The notes under the pieces were generated by a model that had not been told where the DNA came from, ran no database searches, and was given only the letters and a program-made list of their open reading frames with translations. A stretch of 64,000 bases of DNA. Source: Symbiopectobacterium purcellii (GTDB lineage Bacteria; Pseudomonadota; Gammaproteobacteria; Enterobacterales; Enterobacteriaceae). Positions 9,648 to 20,357 of this stretch are shown here, one piece after another. The position numbers and the translations under genes were made by a program. Location: contig NZ_CP081864.1 of assembly GCF_019797845.1 (NCBI RefSeq), positions 4,774,001 through 4,838,000 of the forward strand, in the 5' to 3' direction. How positions within the stretch are numbered: the stretch's first letter is position 1; each line of letters starts with the position of its first letter.

Positions 9648-10118
9648 AGTGGTGGGTTCTTAAACTCGGGGTAAATCTCGAACAATTAACGTGAATGGGA
9701 TGGCAAGGGTCACCGTGCCACTATCATATACCGCCCTCAATCACACCATTCCGTTTGGCTTGATACGTGAACGTGTTACACGTTGACCACGCAAGCCCGA
9801 TACAAAACGACGGCAAGAGATCGAAGACACCTGAAACCAATTAATGTAATACTTTTAGATTGCCTGACCACGCTACGGATTCTTATGCCGTGTTTGTGCG
9901 ATTTGTTGTCACGAACGGGCAGCGTTAAGGTATAGACAGCGAGTAATGCTATAGATTCAAACTTTCAGGCTCAAGCCTGTGAGGCTTAAACATAGGCAAG
10001 TACGATATGCAGTACTGATGAATCTAGCACGCTTCATGACGTGCGGCAAGCGGTCAATACGAGAAATCCACACTGACCGCTTTGTGCGATGAAATAGCGT
10101 TGATAAATCTGTCAGGCA
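9648..10118 (-). promoter_or_regulatory. rho leader / trxA-rho intergenic region
   Basis: A 471-base region without a credible gene between trxA and rho, both leftward. In E. coli the equivalent leader carries rho autoregulation and the small frame rhoL. The last 45 bases before the rho ATG, ending with an ACCCCGAGTTTAAGAACC stretch, look like the E. coli leader. I could not recognise a rhoL-like peptide. An inverted repeat (AAGCGGTCA near 10048-10056 with TGACCGCTT near 10074-10082) lies just beyond trxA and may help end or stabilise its mRNA, but it has no T-run. Confidence 0.55.
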
Positions 10119-10445
10119 TTACAGATTGGTGTTCAAAAACTCTTTCAACTGGCCTTTAGACAGCGCGCCGACTTTCGTTGCCGCCACTTCACCGTTCTTG
10201 AACAGCAGCAGGGTCGGGATACCACGGATGCCGTATTTCGGTGCAGTCGCCGGATTTTCATCAATGTTAAGCTTGGCAACGGTAATGCGACCTTCGAATT
10301 CATCAGCGATTTCATCGAGAATAGGAGCGATCATTTTGCAGGGACCACACCATTCAGCCCAAAAATCAACCAGTGTTGCCCCTTCGGCCTGCAACACGTC
10401 CGTTTCGAAGCTGTCGTCTGTCAGGTGAATAATTTTATCGCTCAT
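10119..10445 (-). CDS. trxA: Thioredoxin 1
   Basis: Small cytoplasmic disulfide reductase that reduces ribonucleotide reductase, PAPS reductase and other targets, and is recharged by thioredoxin reductase. The 108-residue protein carries the redox-active WCGPC motif with cysteines at 33 and 36, the buried Asp in VDFWAEW, and the cis-proline loop [11 protein letters not shown]. Length and sequence match E. coli TrxA. It lies upstream of rho on the same strand and is divergent from rhlB with about 117 bases between the two starts, the same arrangement as in E. coli. Confidence 0.99.
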   Translation of the reverse strand: MSDKIIHLTDDSFETDVLQAEGATLVDFWAEWCGPCKMIAPILDEIADEFEGRITVAKLNIDENPATAPKYGIRGIPTLLLFKNGEVAATKVGALSKGQLKEFLNTNL

Positions 10446-10562
10446 TTTTTACTCCGCAGGATTATCTTTAGCGAGTTGGTGTAGCATTAACCAACAAAGC
10501 TTGACTTTATTTCACTGTATACGCTTTCGTAAAGCAATAGTTAGCTGATATTCTACCACACT

Positions 10563-11849
10563 ATGAGCAAAACACACTTGACTGAACAGAAGTTTTCCGA
10601 CTTCGCGCTGCACCCACAGGTGATAAAAGCCCTTGAAAGAAAAGGGTTTTATAACTGCACGCCCATCCAAGCACTCGCACTACCTCTCGCCCTTGATGGT
10701 CGGGACGTCGCGGGTCAGGCGCAAACCGGAACTGGCAAGACGCTGGCATTTCTGGCGTCTACTTTCCACTATCTCTTGTCGCATCCTGCTTCGGCAGAGC
10801 GTCAAACCAACCAGCCGCGCGCGCTGATCATGGCTCCCACTCGCGAGTTGGCTGTGCAAATCCACGCGGATGCACAGCCACTGGTAGAATCGACGGGCTT
10901 GAAACTGGGTCTGGCTTACGGCGGAGACGGTTACGATAAGCAGCTTAAAGTACTGGAGCAGGGTGTTGATATCCTGATCGGTACCACGGGCCGTTTGATC
11001 GACTACGCCAAGCAGAATCATATTAACCTTGGTGCCATTCAGGTTGTGGTGCTGGATGAAGCCGACAGAATGTACGATCTGGGCTTTATCAAAGATATTC
11101 GCTGGCTGTTTCGCCGCATGCCACCGGTAACGCAGCGTCTGAACATGCTGTTCTCCGCCACGCTGTCATACCGTGTGCGTGAGTTGGCGTTTGAACAGAT
11201 GAACAACGCCGAGTACGTTGAAGTGGAGCCGGAGCAGAAAACCGGGCACCGCATTAAGGAAGAGCTGTTCTATCCGTCAAACGAAGAGAAGATGCGCCTG
11301 CTACAAACGTTGCTGGAAGAAGAGTGGCCGGATCGCTGCATCATTTTCGCCAACACCAAGCACCGCTGCGAAGACATCTGGGGCCATCTGGCTGCGGACG
11401 GCCATCGCGTTGGCCTGCTGACCGGCGACGTGGCGCAGAAAAAACGCCTGCGCATTCTGGATGACTTCACGCAGGGCAACCTGGACATTTTGGTCGCCAC
11501 TGATGTTGCGGCCCGCGGCCTGCACATTCCTGCCGTCACCCATGTATTCAACTATGACTTGCCGGACGATTGCGAAGACTATGTGCACCGCATCGGCCGT
11601 ACCGGACGTGCAGGTGCCAGCGGCTTCTCCATCAGCCTGGCCTGTGAAGAGTATGCGTTGAATCTTCCCGCTATTGAGCAATACACCGGCCATTCAATCC
11701 CGGTGAGCAAATACGATAGCGATGCGCTGATGACCGATCTGCCTGCGCCGAAGCGCTTGCCTCGCACGCGTACCAGCAGCGGCCCGCGTCGCAGTGGTCC
11801 GCCACGTCGCAGCGGCGCACCGCGCGGCAACCGTAAAAGGCCGAGTTAA
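10563..11849 (+). CDS. rhlB: ATP-dependent RNA helicase RhlB
   Basis: DEAD-box RNA helicase that works in the RNA degradosome, where it binds RNase E and unwinds structured RNA for PNPase. The 428-residue protein shows the Q motif ([13 protein letters not shown]), Walker A (AQTGTGKT), PTRELAVQI, the DEAD box in [17 protein letters not shown], and the C-terminal helicase motif [10 protein letters not shown]. The C-terminal tail is strongly basic with repeated arginine/serine/glycine/proline units ([17 protein letters not shown]), a feature of RhlB tails thought to bind RNA. It starts divergently from trxA and is followed after 6 bases by gppA, suggesting one transcript. Confidence 0.98.
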   Translation: MSKTHLTEQKFSDFALHPQVIKALERKGFYNCTPIQALALPLALDGRDVAGQAQTGTGKTLAFLASTFHYLLSHPASAERQTNQPRALIMAPTRELAVQIHADAQPLVESTGLKLGLAYGGDGYDKQLKVLEQGVDILIGTTGRLIDYAKQNHINLGAIQVVVLDEADRMYDLGFIKDIRWLFRRMPPVTQRLNMLFSATLSYRVRELAFEQMNNAEYVEVEPEQKTGHRIKEELFYPSNEEKMRLLQTLLEEEWPDRCIIFANTKHRCEDIWGHLAADGHRVGLLTGDVAQKKRLRILDDFTQGNLDILVATDVAARGLHIPAVTHVFNYDLPDDCEDYVHRIGRTGRAGASGFSISLACEEYALNLPAIEQYTGHSIPVSKYDSDALMTDLPAPKRLPRTRTSSGPRRSGPPRRSGAPRGNRKRPS

Positions 11850-11855
11850 GCATCC

Positions 11856-13352
11856 ATGCTAAACGCTTCCTCGCTGTATGCGGCGATCGATCTGGGCTCT
11901 AACAGCTTCCATATGCTGGTGGTGCGGGAGAGCGCTGGCAGCATTCAGACGCTGGCGCGCATTAAGCGGAAAGTGCGTTTGGCCGCAGGACTGGATCGCG
12001 ATAACCGCTTGTCACAGGAAGCCATGCAGCGCGGTTGGCAGTGCTTGCGCCTGTTTTCCGAACGCTTGCAGGATATCCCTCAGACGCAAACCCGCGTTGT
12101 CGCCACGGCAACCCTGCGGCTTGCCACTAATGCCGATGAGTTTCTGGCACAGGCGCAGCAAATTCTGGGCCTGCCGATTCAAGTCATCAGCGGTGAAGAG
12201 GAAGCACGCCTGATTTATCAGGGCGTGGCCCACACCACCGGTGGACCGGAACAACGTCTGGTGGTGGATATCGGCGGTGGCAGTACCGAACTGGCAACCG
12301 GGACCGCCGCGCAGGCCACGCAGTTGCTCAGCTTGCCGATGGGATGTGTGACCTGGCTCGAGCGCTATTTCAGCGATCGCACCCTGACGGCAGAAAATTT
12401 TGCCCGTGCTGAGCAGGCGGCCAGTGACATGATTCGCCCCGTTGCCGACCAACTGCGTGCGCAGGGGTGGCAAGTGTGCGTAGGTGCATCCGGCACGGTA
12501 CAAGCATTGCAAGAGATTATGGTGGCCGCTGGCATGGACGAGGACATTACGCTCGACAAGCTGCATGCCCTGAAAGAGCATGCCATTGCGTGCCATAAGC
12601 TGGAAGAGCTGGAAATTGACGGCCTGAGGTTGGAACGGGCGCTGGTGTTCCCCAGCGGATTGTCCATTCTGTTGGCTATTTTTCAGGAGCTTGGCATTCA
12701 GAGTATGACACTGGCCGGTGGCGCGCTGCGTGAAGGCCTGGTGTACGGGATGCTGCACCTGCCCGTAGAGCAAGATATTCGCCAACGCACGCTGCTCAAT
12801 TTGCAACGCCGCTACCTGCTAGACGGTGAACAAGGGCATCGCGTCAGCACACTAGCCGATAATTTCCTGCATCAGCTAGCGCAGGATTGGCCGTTGGATC
12901 ATCGATGTAGCGAGCTGTTGCACAGCGCCGGTTTTCTGCATGAAATCGGTCTGGCCATTGATTTTCGCAATGCACCGCAACACGCCGCCTATCTCATTCG
13001 CAATAGCGATCTTCCCGGTTTTACACCGGCACAAAAAAAACTACTGGCTATTCTGGTGTTAAATCAGAGTGGTGCGCTCGATCTTCAGTCATTGAATCAG
13101 CAAAACGCTGTGCCTGTTCTGCCTGCACAACGCTTATGCCGTTTGTTGCGACTGGCCATTATTTTCGCCAGCCGCCGCCGTGATGACACCTTACCTGACA
13201 GCATTTTACGGGCAAGCGGCGATACTCTGCATATCCAGTTGCCTGCTGGCTGGCTGGCAGCGCATCCCCTGCGCGCAGAAGCGTTGGAACAAGAGAGCCG
13301 TTGGCAAGGCTATGCCCACTGGCCGCTGGTGATTGAGGAAGCCGCGCCGTAA
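11856..13352 (+). CDS. gppA: Guanosine-5'-triphosphate,3'-diphosphate pyrophosphatase (GppA)
   Basis: Converts pppGpp to ppGpp in the stringent response and belongs to the Ppx/GppA exopolyphosphatase family. The 498-residue protein (494 in E. coli) begins with the actin-like ATPase phosphate-1 motif [15 protein letters not shown], continues with [11 protein letters not shown] and the phosphate-2 motif [14 protein letters not shown], and ends with an HD-like helical C-terminal domain. It lies 6 bases downstream of rhlB on the same strand, so translation is probably coupled. Its end is separated by only 8 bases from the convergent rep gene, with no terminator hairpin seen between them. Confidence 0.97.
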   Translation: MLNASSLYAAIDLGSNSFHMLVVRESAGSIQTLARIKRKVRLAAGLDRDNRLSQEAMQRGWQCLRLFSERLQDIPQTQTRVVATATLRLATNADEFLAQAQQILGLPIQVISGEEEARLIYQGVAHTTGGPEQRLVVDIGGGSTELATGTAAQATQLLSLPMGCVTWLERYFSDRTLTAENFARAEQAASDMIRPVADQLRAQGWQVCVGASGTVQALQEIMVAAGMDEDITLDKLHALKEHAIACHKLEELEIDGLRLERALVFPSGLSILLAIFQELGIQSMTLAGGALREGLVYGMLHLPVEQDIRQRTLLNLQRRYLLDGEQGHRVSTLADNFLHQLAQDWPLDHRCSELLHSAGFLHEIGLAIDFRNAPQHAAYLIRNSDLPGFTPAQKKLLAILVLNQSGALDLQSLNQQNAVPVLPAQRLCRLLRLAIIFASRRRDDTLPDSILRASGDTLHIQLPAGWLAAHPLRAEALEQESRWQGYAHWPLVIEEAAP

Positions 13353-13360
13353 CAACGGCG

Positions 13361-15385
13361 CTACTCCTTATCGCGCGCCTGCGCCAGCTGTGCGCGCAGG
13401 TTCGCCAAATGGCTTTGCCCTTTTTGCATCCGCTCTTGCGCGCTAACCACTTTGCGCGCCGTTTCCCATTGCAGATCGTCCTGCGGCAGTTCCAGCAAGA
13501 AACGGCTGGGTTCTGGCCGCATCAGTTCGCCATACTGGCGTCGCTCTTTGCACAGGGTAAAAATCAGCTCACGTTGCGCCCGTGTGATGCCCACATAGGC
13601 CAGGCGACGCTCTTCATCGACATTGTCTTCGTCAATGCTGCTCTGGTGCGGCAATAGCCCCTCTTCCATCCCCACCAGATACACATAGGGGAATTCCAGC
13701 CCTTTGGAGGCGTGCAGCGTCATCAGTTGTACCTGATCCAGCTCTTCTTCGTTTTCGCCGCGCTCCATCATGTCGCGCAACGTAAACCGCGTCACCACCT
13801 GCGTCAGCGTCATCGGCTCATCAAGATCTGATCCTGCCAGCATTTCCGTCATCCAACTGAACAGCTGGTTGACGTTTTTCATACGCATTTCCGCCGCTTT
13901 CGGGCTGGTTGAGGTTTCATACAGCCAGCTTTCATAATCCAGCCCGTGAATAAGGTCGCGCACCGCCGCCACCGGTTCCCGCTCCGCTTGCTGGGCAATG
14001 TCCCGCATCCAGTGGGTAAAGCGTTGCAGTGAGGACAACCCACGCCCAGACAGGTGTGCTTCCAACCCTAAATCAAAACTGGCGGTAAACAGGCTTTTGT
14101 TGCGCACATTGGCCCACTCTCCCAGTTTCTGTAACGTCGCAGGGCCGATTTCTCGCTTAGGGGTATTAACGATGCGCAGAAAGGCGCTGTCATCATCCGC
14201 ATTGGTCAATACGCGCAGATAGGCCAACAGATCCTTGATTTCCGGACGAGAAAAGAAGGAGGTACCGCCGGAGATACGATAGGGAATGCGGTTTTGCATC
14301 AGCATCTTTTCAAACAGCCGCGACTGATGGTTGCCACGATAAAGGATGGCATAGTCACTGTACTGCGTCTTGTTGATAAAGTGATGAGCAATCAGTTCGC
14401 CCACCACCCGTTCCGCCTCATGGTCTTCGTTGTTGGCGGTGATCACCTTCAGTTCACTGCCGTAACCCAATTCCGAAAAGAGTTTTTTTTCAAATACGTG
14501 TGGGTTATTGGCGATCAGAATATTGGCCGCTTTGAGAATACGGCCCGAGGATCGGTAATTTTGCTCCAGCTTAATCACTTCAAGCTGGGGGAAATCCTGA
14601 GAGAGCAGCACCAGGTTTTGCGGGCGGGCACCGCGCCAAGAGTAGATGGACTGGTCGTCATCACCGACCACGGTAAAGCGTGCACGCGCACCCACCAACA
14701 GTTTGATCAGCTCATACTGACTGGTGTTAGTGTCCTGATACTCATCCACCAGCAGGTAGCGCAAGCGGTTTTGCCAGCGCTCACGCACCTCTTCATTGCG
14801 CTTGAACAGCAGCGTTGGCAGCAGGATTAGATCGTCAAAATCCAGTACGTTACAGGCGCGTAAATGGTCGTGATACAGGCCATAGCAGTGTGCAAACAGC
14901 TTATCGCGCTCCGACTGTGCCGATGCCGCCGCCTGAAGCGGGTCCATCAGATCGTTCTTCCAGTTGGAAATGGTGGAGGTCAACTGCTGTAGCTGGGTTT
15001 TATCCCCTTCCAACCAGGTTTCCGTCAATTCATTGAGCAGTGCGGCCTGATCCTGATCGTCAAACAGCGAGAAGTTTGCCTTCATGCCCAACGCGGCGTA
15101 TTCCCGTTTGATAACCTCCAGCCCCAGGGTGTGGAAGGTGGCGATCAGTAACCCGCGCGTCTCCTTACGTCCTAAGGTTTGCGCTACGCGCGCTTTCATT
15201 TCGCGCGCGGCCTTGTTGGTAAAGGTCACCGCGGCGATATGACGCGCCTGATAGCCACACTGACGGATCAGATGCGCAATCTTGTTGGTGATAACGCGCG
15301 TTTTACCTGACCCCGCGCCAGCCAGCACCAGACAAGGGCCGGTAACAAATTCGACAGCATGTTGTTGACTGGGATTCAGGCGCAT
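13361..15385 (-). CDS. rep: ATP-dependent DNA helicase Rep
   Basis: UvrD/Rep superfamily 1 3'-5' helicase that helps the replisome pass protein-bound DNA. The start at ATG 15385 ([17 protein letters not shown]) matches the E. coli start; the longer open frame upstream has no family support. The product is 674 aa (673 in E. coli). Walker A GAGSGKT has its lysine at residue 28, followed by [12 protein letters not shown], the Walker B block [23 protein letters not shown], and the later motifs [15 protein letters not shown] and VGITRAQ. The C-terminal tail ([17 protein letters not shown]) resembles the part that contacts DnaB in E. coli. It is convergent with gppA. Confidence 0.98.
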   Translation of the reverse strand: MRLNPSQQHAVEFVTGPCLVLAGAGSGKTRVITNKIAHLIRQCGYQARHIAAVTFTNKAAREMKARVAQTLGRKETRGLLIATFHTLGLEVIKREYAALGMKANFSLFDDQDQAALLNELTETWLEGDKTQLQQLTSTISNWKNDLMDPLQAAASAQSERDKLFAHCYGLYHDHLRACNVLDFDDLILLPTLLFKRNEEVRERWQNRLRYLLVDEYQDTNTSQYELIKLLVGARARFTVVGDDDQSIYSWRGARPQNLVLLSQDFPQLEVIKLEQNYRSSGRILKAANILIANNPHVFEKKLFSELGYGSELKVITANNEDHEAERVVGELIAHHFINKTQYSDYAILYRGNHQSRLFEKMLMQNRIPYRISGGTSFFSRPEIKDLLAYLRVLTNADDDSAFLRIVNTPKREIGPATLQKLGEWANVRNKSLFTASFDLGLEAHLSGRGLSSLQRFTHWMRDIAQQAEREPVAAVRDLIHGLDYESWLYETSTSPKAAEMRMKNVNQLFSWMTEMLAGSDLDEPMTLTQVVTRFTLRDMMERGENEEELDQVQLMTLHASKGLEFPYVYLVGMEEGLLPHQSSIDEDNVDEERRLAYVGITRAQRELIFTLCKERRQYGELMRPEPSRFLLELPQDDLQWETARKVVSAQERMQKGQSHLANLRAQLAQARDKE

Positions 15386-15563
15386 GACGTTCAGCTCGCA
15401 ATAAAAACGGAAGCCGATTGTAGCAGAAAGCCGCACAGATCTTGATGGCCGGATTCGCCTTTACCGATCCACATCAGGCCGGCATCGTGCTACATTGCCA
15501 GCCATTGGCGTCGGCGTGAGGCCTGTTCAATTCACGCTTCTTAATCACATGAAAGGTATTCCC

Positions 15564-15845
15564 ATGGCGAAAACAGCATCTGCTCTGCATATCCTGGTCG
15601 ATACGGAACAACAGGCGAATGATCTACTGGACCAATTGGCGCAAGGGGCAGATTTTCAGCAGTTAGCCAAAAAGCACTCTACCTGCCCGTCCAAACGGGA
15701 GGGGGGTAATCTGGGTGAATTCCGTCAGGGCGATATGGTGCCCGCGTTCGACAAGGCGGTATTTTCCTGCGAGTTGCTAAAACCCTTTGGACCGGTAAAA
15801 ACCCAGTTCGGCTACCACATCATCAAGGTGCTGTACCGCAACTAA
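15564..15845 (+). CDS. ppiC: Peptidyl-prolyl cis-trans isomerase C (parvulin)
   Basis: Small cytoplasmic parvulin-type prolyl isomerase. The start at ATG 15564 ([12 protein letters not shown]) follows GAAAGG and matches the E. coli start; longer versions of the frame lack support. At 93 aa it has the same length as E. coli PpiC. The parvulin core is complete: ALHILV with its active-site histidine, [36 protein letters not shown], and the C-terminal [10 protein letters not shown] with the second conserved histidine. No signal peptide is present. It is divergent from rep and convergent with putA, whereas in E. coli the next gene is ilvC. Confidence 0.97.
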   Translation: MAKTASALHILVDTEQQANDLLDQLAQGADFQQLAKKHSTCPSKREGGNLGEFRQGDMVPAFDKAVFSCELLKPFGPVKTQFGYHIIKVLYRN

Positions 15846-15877
15846 CCGTTCTGCCAACCGGGCGTTCTGTGTTGTTA

Positions 15878-15898
15878 CGCCGCGCACACTGCGCGGCG
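15878..15898. terminator. GC-rich hairpin between convergent ppiC and putA
   Basis: A perfect 8-bp stem (CGCCGCGC with GCGCGGCG) and a 5-base loop lie between the stops of ppiC and putA. No T-run follows on either strand, so it may be a weak or Rho-assisted terminator or an mRNA end stabiliser. Confidence 0.45.
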
Positions 15899-15907
15899 CG
15901 TACCGCA

Positions 15908-18900
15908 TTATGACTCGGTCATCATCAGCAGGCTGGCATTTCCTCCCGCTGCCGCCGTATTCACGCTGAGCACACGTTCATGCCATAACCGCTCCAGCGG
16001 TACCGTGTCACTGCCGGGTTCACAGCCGAGCAGAGGAATAATCGCCCCCGCCCATTGCGTAAGCTGCTGGTTAACCTGACGCAGCATGTCACCATCGCCG
16101 TGGCAGATAACCGCGCCAATATGCTCAGCGTCCTGTTGCCATTGTGAGGTAAAACGGATGCGGTGCTGCACTTCCTGCGGCAAGCTGCCGGCAAGTTCAC
16201 GTAACGCTACGCTGTCAGGCCATAGCGCGTTACTGCCCACGGCCAGCAGCGCCGCCAACTGGCGCAGAATATCGTCACTGTCCTGCGCCAGACACAGCAC
16301 GTTATCGCGCGGTGTCAGCATATAGGTATTACGTTCGCCGGTGGGCCCCGGCAGTGGGCGTATCACACCGCTGACCGCGCCCCAGGCGCGGTAGCTCTGC
16401 GCGGCCTCTAACACCGCCAGCCGCCCCTGTTGTTGCGCCCAGTCAACCAGTAGCGCAAATCCTGCACGTTCTGGCGTCGTCGCCAACGTGGCATTGACAC
16501 CCAGTGCGTTGCTCGCTGCGCTCGGCAGGCCAGGCGGTGTGCTCTGCAAACGCGGCAGATAGAGCGGCCCGCCCGCTTTCGGCCCGGTACCGGATAGCCC
16601 TTCGCCCCCGAACGGCTGCACCCCCACCACGGCGCCCACCATATTGCGGTTGACGTATTGGTTACCCACATGCGCTCGCTGCGTGATACGCGAAATGGTT
16701 TCATCAATCCGTGAATGGATGCCCAGCGTGAGCCCGTACCCCAGGGCGTTAATCTCCTCGATCAAGGTATCCAGCCCCTCGCGGGCATAGCGCACCACGT
16801 GCAGCACCGGACCAAAGATCTCTTGTTGCAAGTCGGCTACGTGATCCAGTTCAATCAGCGTTGGCAACACAAAGGTGCCCTGTCGCCATGAGGCCACGCA
16901 CGTCTGCGCACCAAAAGCCGCCTGAAACACCGCATGCCCGTCCGCTTGCATCAGGTGAATATGTTGTTCGATCCGTTCGCGAGCTTCATCGTCAATCACC
17001 GGGCCGCAGTCCGTTGCCAGACGGTCGGGATTGCCCACGCGGAACTGTGCCATCGCACCACGCAGCATGTTCAGGGTCGCCTCCGCAATGTCCTCCTGAA
17101 GACAGAGCAGACGCAGTGCTGAACAACGTTGCCCTGCGCTGTCAAAGGCGGATGCCATGACATCACTGACCACCTGTTCCGTCAGCGCGGACGAGTCGAC
17201 AATCATGGCATTCATCCCACCGGTTTCAGCGATCAGCACCGCAGGTCGCCCGTGCGCATCAAGCCGGTCTGCCAGCGTGCACTGCAAGCTTTTGGCAACC
17301 GCCGTGGAGCCGGTAAACAGCACGCCATTCACGCGCGCATCGCGCACCAACGCCGCGCCGACGCGTTCCCCAGCACCGGGCAGCAGTTGCAACACATCTG
17401 GCGCAATGCCAGCCTGGTGCAGCAATTGCACCGCCAATGCGGCGACCAGCGGTGTTTGTTCCGCCGGTTTTGCCAGTACCACATTCCCCGCCGCCAGCGC
17501 GGCAGCGACCTGCCCAGTAAAAATGGCCAGCGGGAAGTTCCACGGACTAATGCAAACCACCACGCCCAGCGGACAGGCCTGTTCCAATGACACCACAGCA
17601 GACTGCTGTGCGTAATAGCGCAAAAAATCCACCGCTTCGCGGAGTTCAGCAATGGCGTTTGGCACGGTTTTTCCCGCCTCCCGCACCAGTAGCCCGATGA
17701 ACTGTGGATACGCCGCTTCCAGCAGGCTGGCAGCGCGTTGCAGACTGGCAACCCGCTGCGGCAGTGATGCGGTCGAAATCCGTTCTGCCGCTTGCACCGC
17801 ACGGCCCAGCGCGATGCACACATCCTCCTCGCTGGCATCATGAACGTACCCCACGATATCGTGCTGTTGGGCCGGATTGATCACCGGCCGAGCCGCCAGC
17901 GGCGATGCGGCATCGACCATCATCGGTGCCGCATACCGCACCTGCGCGGCATCGGCGCTTAAGGCCGCCGCGAGCATTTGCAGGCAACCTTCATCGGTCA
18001 AGTCTATGCCTTGTGCATTGCAGCGCTCTGCGCCGTAGAGCTGAGCGGGCAGAGGAATGCGCGGATGCGGGCAGCCGGGAGCGCCCTCTTTGTAAGCCAG
18101 CGCCTGTACTTCAGCTATTGGGCTGGCAATCAGTTGCTCCAGCGGGATCTCTGCATCCGCAATGCGGTTAACAAACGAGGTGTTGGCACCATTTTCCAAT
18201 AAACGCCGTACCAGATAGGCCAGCAGGGTTTCATGGGTGCCGACGGGGGCATAAATCCGACAGGGGCGCCCCAGCTTGCCCTGATCTTCGGGACCGACGA
18301 CCTGTGAATAAAGCGCCTCCCCCATACCGTGCAGGCATTGAAATTCATATTGCCCAGGGTAATAACTGTCACCTGCCAGCGTATACACCGCGCTCAGAGT
18401 ATGGGCATTGTGGGTAGCGAACTGCGGGTAAATGGCATCCGGTGCCGCCAGCAGTTGACGGGCGCAGGCCAGATAGGCGACATCGGTATAAACTTTGCGG
18501 GTATAGACGGGATAATCCTCCAGACCGTCCATTTGCGTACGCTTGATCTCGCTGTCCCAGTAAGCCCCTTTCACCAACCGCACCATCAAGCGTCGCTGGG
18601 TACGCTGTGCCAGATCGATAAGGAAATCAATCACAAACGGGCAGCGTTTCTGATAAGCCTGTACCACAAAACCGATCCCTTTCCACCCCGTCAGCGAAGG
18701 CTCATGGCACAACCGCTCCAACAGGTCGAGGGAGATCTCCAGCCGCTCCGCTTCTTCCGCATCAATATTAATGCCGACGTCGTACTGCATCGCCTGCAAC
18801 GTCAACGCCAACAAACGGGGATAGAGCACCTCCATCACGCGGTCATATTGCGCGCGACTATAACGCGGATGCAGCGCCGACAACTTGATGGAGATGCCCG

Positions 18901-19876
18901 GCCCCTCGTACACCCCGCGCCCCTGCGACGCCCTGCCGATAGCATGAATCGCCTGCTGATAAGCGTTGAAGTAAGCCTCCGCATCCTGTGCGGTAAGCGC
19001 CGCTTCGCCTAACATATCATAGGAGTAGCGAAATCCCTGCTGCTCCAGGTGTTGTGCGTTGGACAGCGCCTCTTCGATGGTTTCGCCGGTAACAAACTGC
19101 TCCCCCATCAGGCGCATCACGCGATCCATCCCCAATCGAATGACCGGCTCGCCCCCTTTGTTAATCAGTTGCTTCAGGGTGTGCGCCAGACGGGTTTCAC
19201 TGTGCGTCGCAACCAGCTTTCCGGTCAGCAACAGTCCCCAGGTCGCCGCATTGACGAACAGCGATTGCCCTTTCCCCAAGTGGGAAGACCAGTCTCCGCT
19301 GCTGATCTTGTCACGGATCAGCGCATTGCGCGTTGAAGCATCGGGAATGCGCAGCAACGCTTCCGCCAGACACATCAGCGCAATCCCCTCTGATGACGAC
19401 AGGGAGAAGGCCTGTAGCAAACTTTGCACCCGTCCCGCTCGCCCGTGCGTCTGCTGTTCACTCCGCAGCGTCTGCGCCAACCGATAGGCCAGCGCCTGCA
19501 CAGCCGGGGCCATAGATGCCATCGGTTCTACCCGCTCGAGCAGCAATGGCACCATCTCCCCCTCGGAACGGCGGTATGCTGCCGTGATAGCATCACGCAG
19601 CGGTGAACGGGGTAACAGCGTTTGCGTGAAAGCTAAAAACGGTTGATAGCTTCCTTCCTGACGAGATTGCGGCATAATCTCCGGCGCGCGCTGGAATGCC
19701 GCCCCTTGCTCTGGCGTGATATCAGGTGCCTTGCCATCGCGTTCGACGGCGTCGAGATAACAAAAAATGGCGTGCTCAATCAGCCAATGCGATGTGCGAT
19801 CAAGGCGCTGCGCTGTACGTTCGATACGATTGCGGGTCGCATCGTCAAGCTTTACCGCTATAGTGGAGAATCCCAT
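15908..19876 (-). CDS. putA: Bifunctional proline dehydrogenase / P5C dehydrogenase and put repressor PutA
   Basis: Oxidises proline to glutamate in two steps at the inner membrane and represses put genes when proline is absent. The 1322-residue protein has the trifunctional layout of E. coli PutA (1320 aa): an N-terminal ribbon-helix-helix (residues 1-47, KLDDATRNRIERTAQRLDR), a proline dehydrogenase FAD barrel (about 250-600; GRGVYEGPGISIKLSALHPRYSRAQ and MVRLVKGAYWDSEIKR), and an aldehyde dehydrogenase domain (about 650-1130; catalytic Cys918 in SAGQRCSAL, NAD-loop SPWNFPLAIFTGQ). The C-terminal LSVNTAAAGGNASLL seals the end. It is divergent from putP and inserted between ppiC and ilvC compared with E. 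coli. Confidence 0.98.
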   Translation of the reverse strand: MGFSTIAVKLDDATRNRIERTAQRLDRTSHWLIEHAIFCYLDAVERDGKAPDITPEQGAAFQRAPEIMPQSRQEGSYQPFLAFTQTLLPRSPLRDAITAAYRRSEGEMVPLLLERVEPMASMAPAVQALAYRLAQTLRSEQQTHGRAGRVQSLLQAFSLSSSEGIALMCLAEALLRIPDASTRNALIRDKISSGDWSSHLGKGQSLFVNAATWGLLLTGKLVATHSETRLAHTLKQLINKGGEPVIRLGMDRVMRLMGEQFVTGETIEEALSNAQHLEQQGFRYSYDMLGEAALTAQDAEAYFNAYQQAIHAIGRASQGRGVYEGPGISIKLSALHPRYSRAQYDRVMEVLYPRLLALTLQAMQYDVGINIDAEEAERLEISLDLLERLCHEPSLTGWKGIGFVVQAYQKRCPFVIDFLIDLAQRTQRRLMVRLVKGAYWDSEIKRTQMDGLEDYPVYTRKVYTDVAYLACARQLLAAPDAIYPQFATHNAHTLSAVYTLAGDSYYPGQYEFQCLHGMGEALYSQVVGPEDQGKLGRPCRIYAPVGTHETLLAYLVRRLLENGANTSFVNRIADAEIPLEQLIASPIAEVQALAYKEGAPGCPHPRIPLPAQLYGAERCNAQGIDLTDEGCLQMLAAALSADAAQVRYAAPMMVDAASPLAARPVINPAQQHDIVGYVHDASEEDVCIALGRAVQAAERISTASLPQRVASLQRAASLLEAAYPQFIGLLVREAGKTVPNAIAELREAVDFLRYYAQQSAVVSLEQACPLGVVVCISPWNFPLAIFTGQVAAALAAGNVVLAKPAEQTPLVAALAVQLLHQAGIAPDVLQLLPGAGERVGAALVRDARVNGVLFTGSTAVAKSLQCTLADRLDAHGRPAVLIAETGGMNAMIVDSSALTEQVVSDVMASAFDSAGQRCSALRLLCLQEDIAEATLNMLRGAMAQFRVGNPDRLATDCGPVIDDEARERIEQHIHLMQADGHAVFQAAFGAQTCVASWRQGTFVLPTLIELDHVADLQQEIFGPVLHVVRYAREGLDTLIEEINALGYGLTLGIHSRIDETISRITQRAHVGNQYVNRNMVGAVVGVQPFGGEGLSGTGPKAGGPLYLPRLQSTPPGLPSAASNALGVNATLATTPERAGFALLVDWAQQQGRLAVLEAAQSYRAWGAVSGVIRPLPGPTGERNTYMLTPRDNVLCLAQDSDDILRQLAALLAVGSNALWPDSVALRELAGSLPQEVQHRIRFTSQWQQDAEHIGAVICHGDGDMLRQVNQQLTQWAGAIIPLLGCEPGSDTVPLERLWHERVLSVNTAAAGGNASLLMMTES

Positions 19877-20357
19877 CGTTTCACTCCAGTGAAGCCAAGA
19901 TAATCATCGATAGTGAGGGATCGGATAACGTTGATTTTTTGAAGGTATGCCTTCGAAGCTTGGCCGTCGTTATCGGATTATGCAACCTGGTTTTTTGCGA
20001 GTTGCCATAAGATGCAATGCAGTTAACAAGTGTATAACATCGGCGTGACGGGGAAATATAACAAATCGTTAACGCTTTACATTATAAGAAAAAACAGGCT
20101 GCACGAGGGATACGCTATCGTGCAGACTGCGCTTTACCTGACGTCGTTCCCGTCAGGTCATACCCTAAATAATTCGAGTTGCAGGAAGGCGGCAAGTGAA
20201 TGAATCCCGATGAGCTTGCTCAGGTAAGTGATTCGGGTGAGTGAACGCCGCCAACGCACCTGCAACTTGAAGTATGACGGGTATATACCAACAATATGAT
20301 TTGCCTTTATGCCCTACATGATGGGGATAGACGGGGCGCTTTAACTTGGAGATTCTA
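19877..20357. promoter_or_regulatory. put control region between putA and putP
   Basis: A 481-base intergenic region between divergent putA and putP. E. coli PutA binds GTTGCA sites in the equivalent region. Here TGCAAC (reverse GTTGCA) occurs at 19981-19986, a near match GTTGCC at about 20001, and two more perfect copies lie inside the palindromic repeat at 20178-20183 and 20261-20266. A hairpin (CTGCACGA at 20099-20106 with TCGTGCAG at 20118-20125) lies between them. The putP ribosome site is TTGGAGA at 20346-20352. Promoters could not be assigned with confidence. That these hexamers are real operators is inferred. Confidence 0.55.
20160..20283. repeat. 124-bp palindromic intergenic repeat, copy 1
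   Basis: A 124-base element that recurs at 57574-57697 with only three mismatches by eye and identical length. Its ends are imperfect inverted repeats (ATACCC...CGAGTTGCAGG at the left; CCTGCAACTTGAAG...GGGTA at the right), so the element can fold on itself. It contains no frame of interest and resembles the MITE-like intergenic repeats common in Pectobacterium, Serratia and related genera; I cannot name it with certainty. This copy carries an intact GTTGCA hexamer in each arm and lies 74 bases upstream of putP. Confidence 0.85.

Noticed and set aside
15878..15898. Possible CRISPR or mobile element boundary at the put insertion
   Set aside because: Only a single GC-rich hairpin is present; no direct repeats, integrase or transposase frames are found near either edge of putAP.
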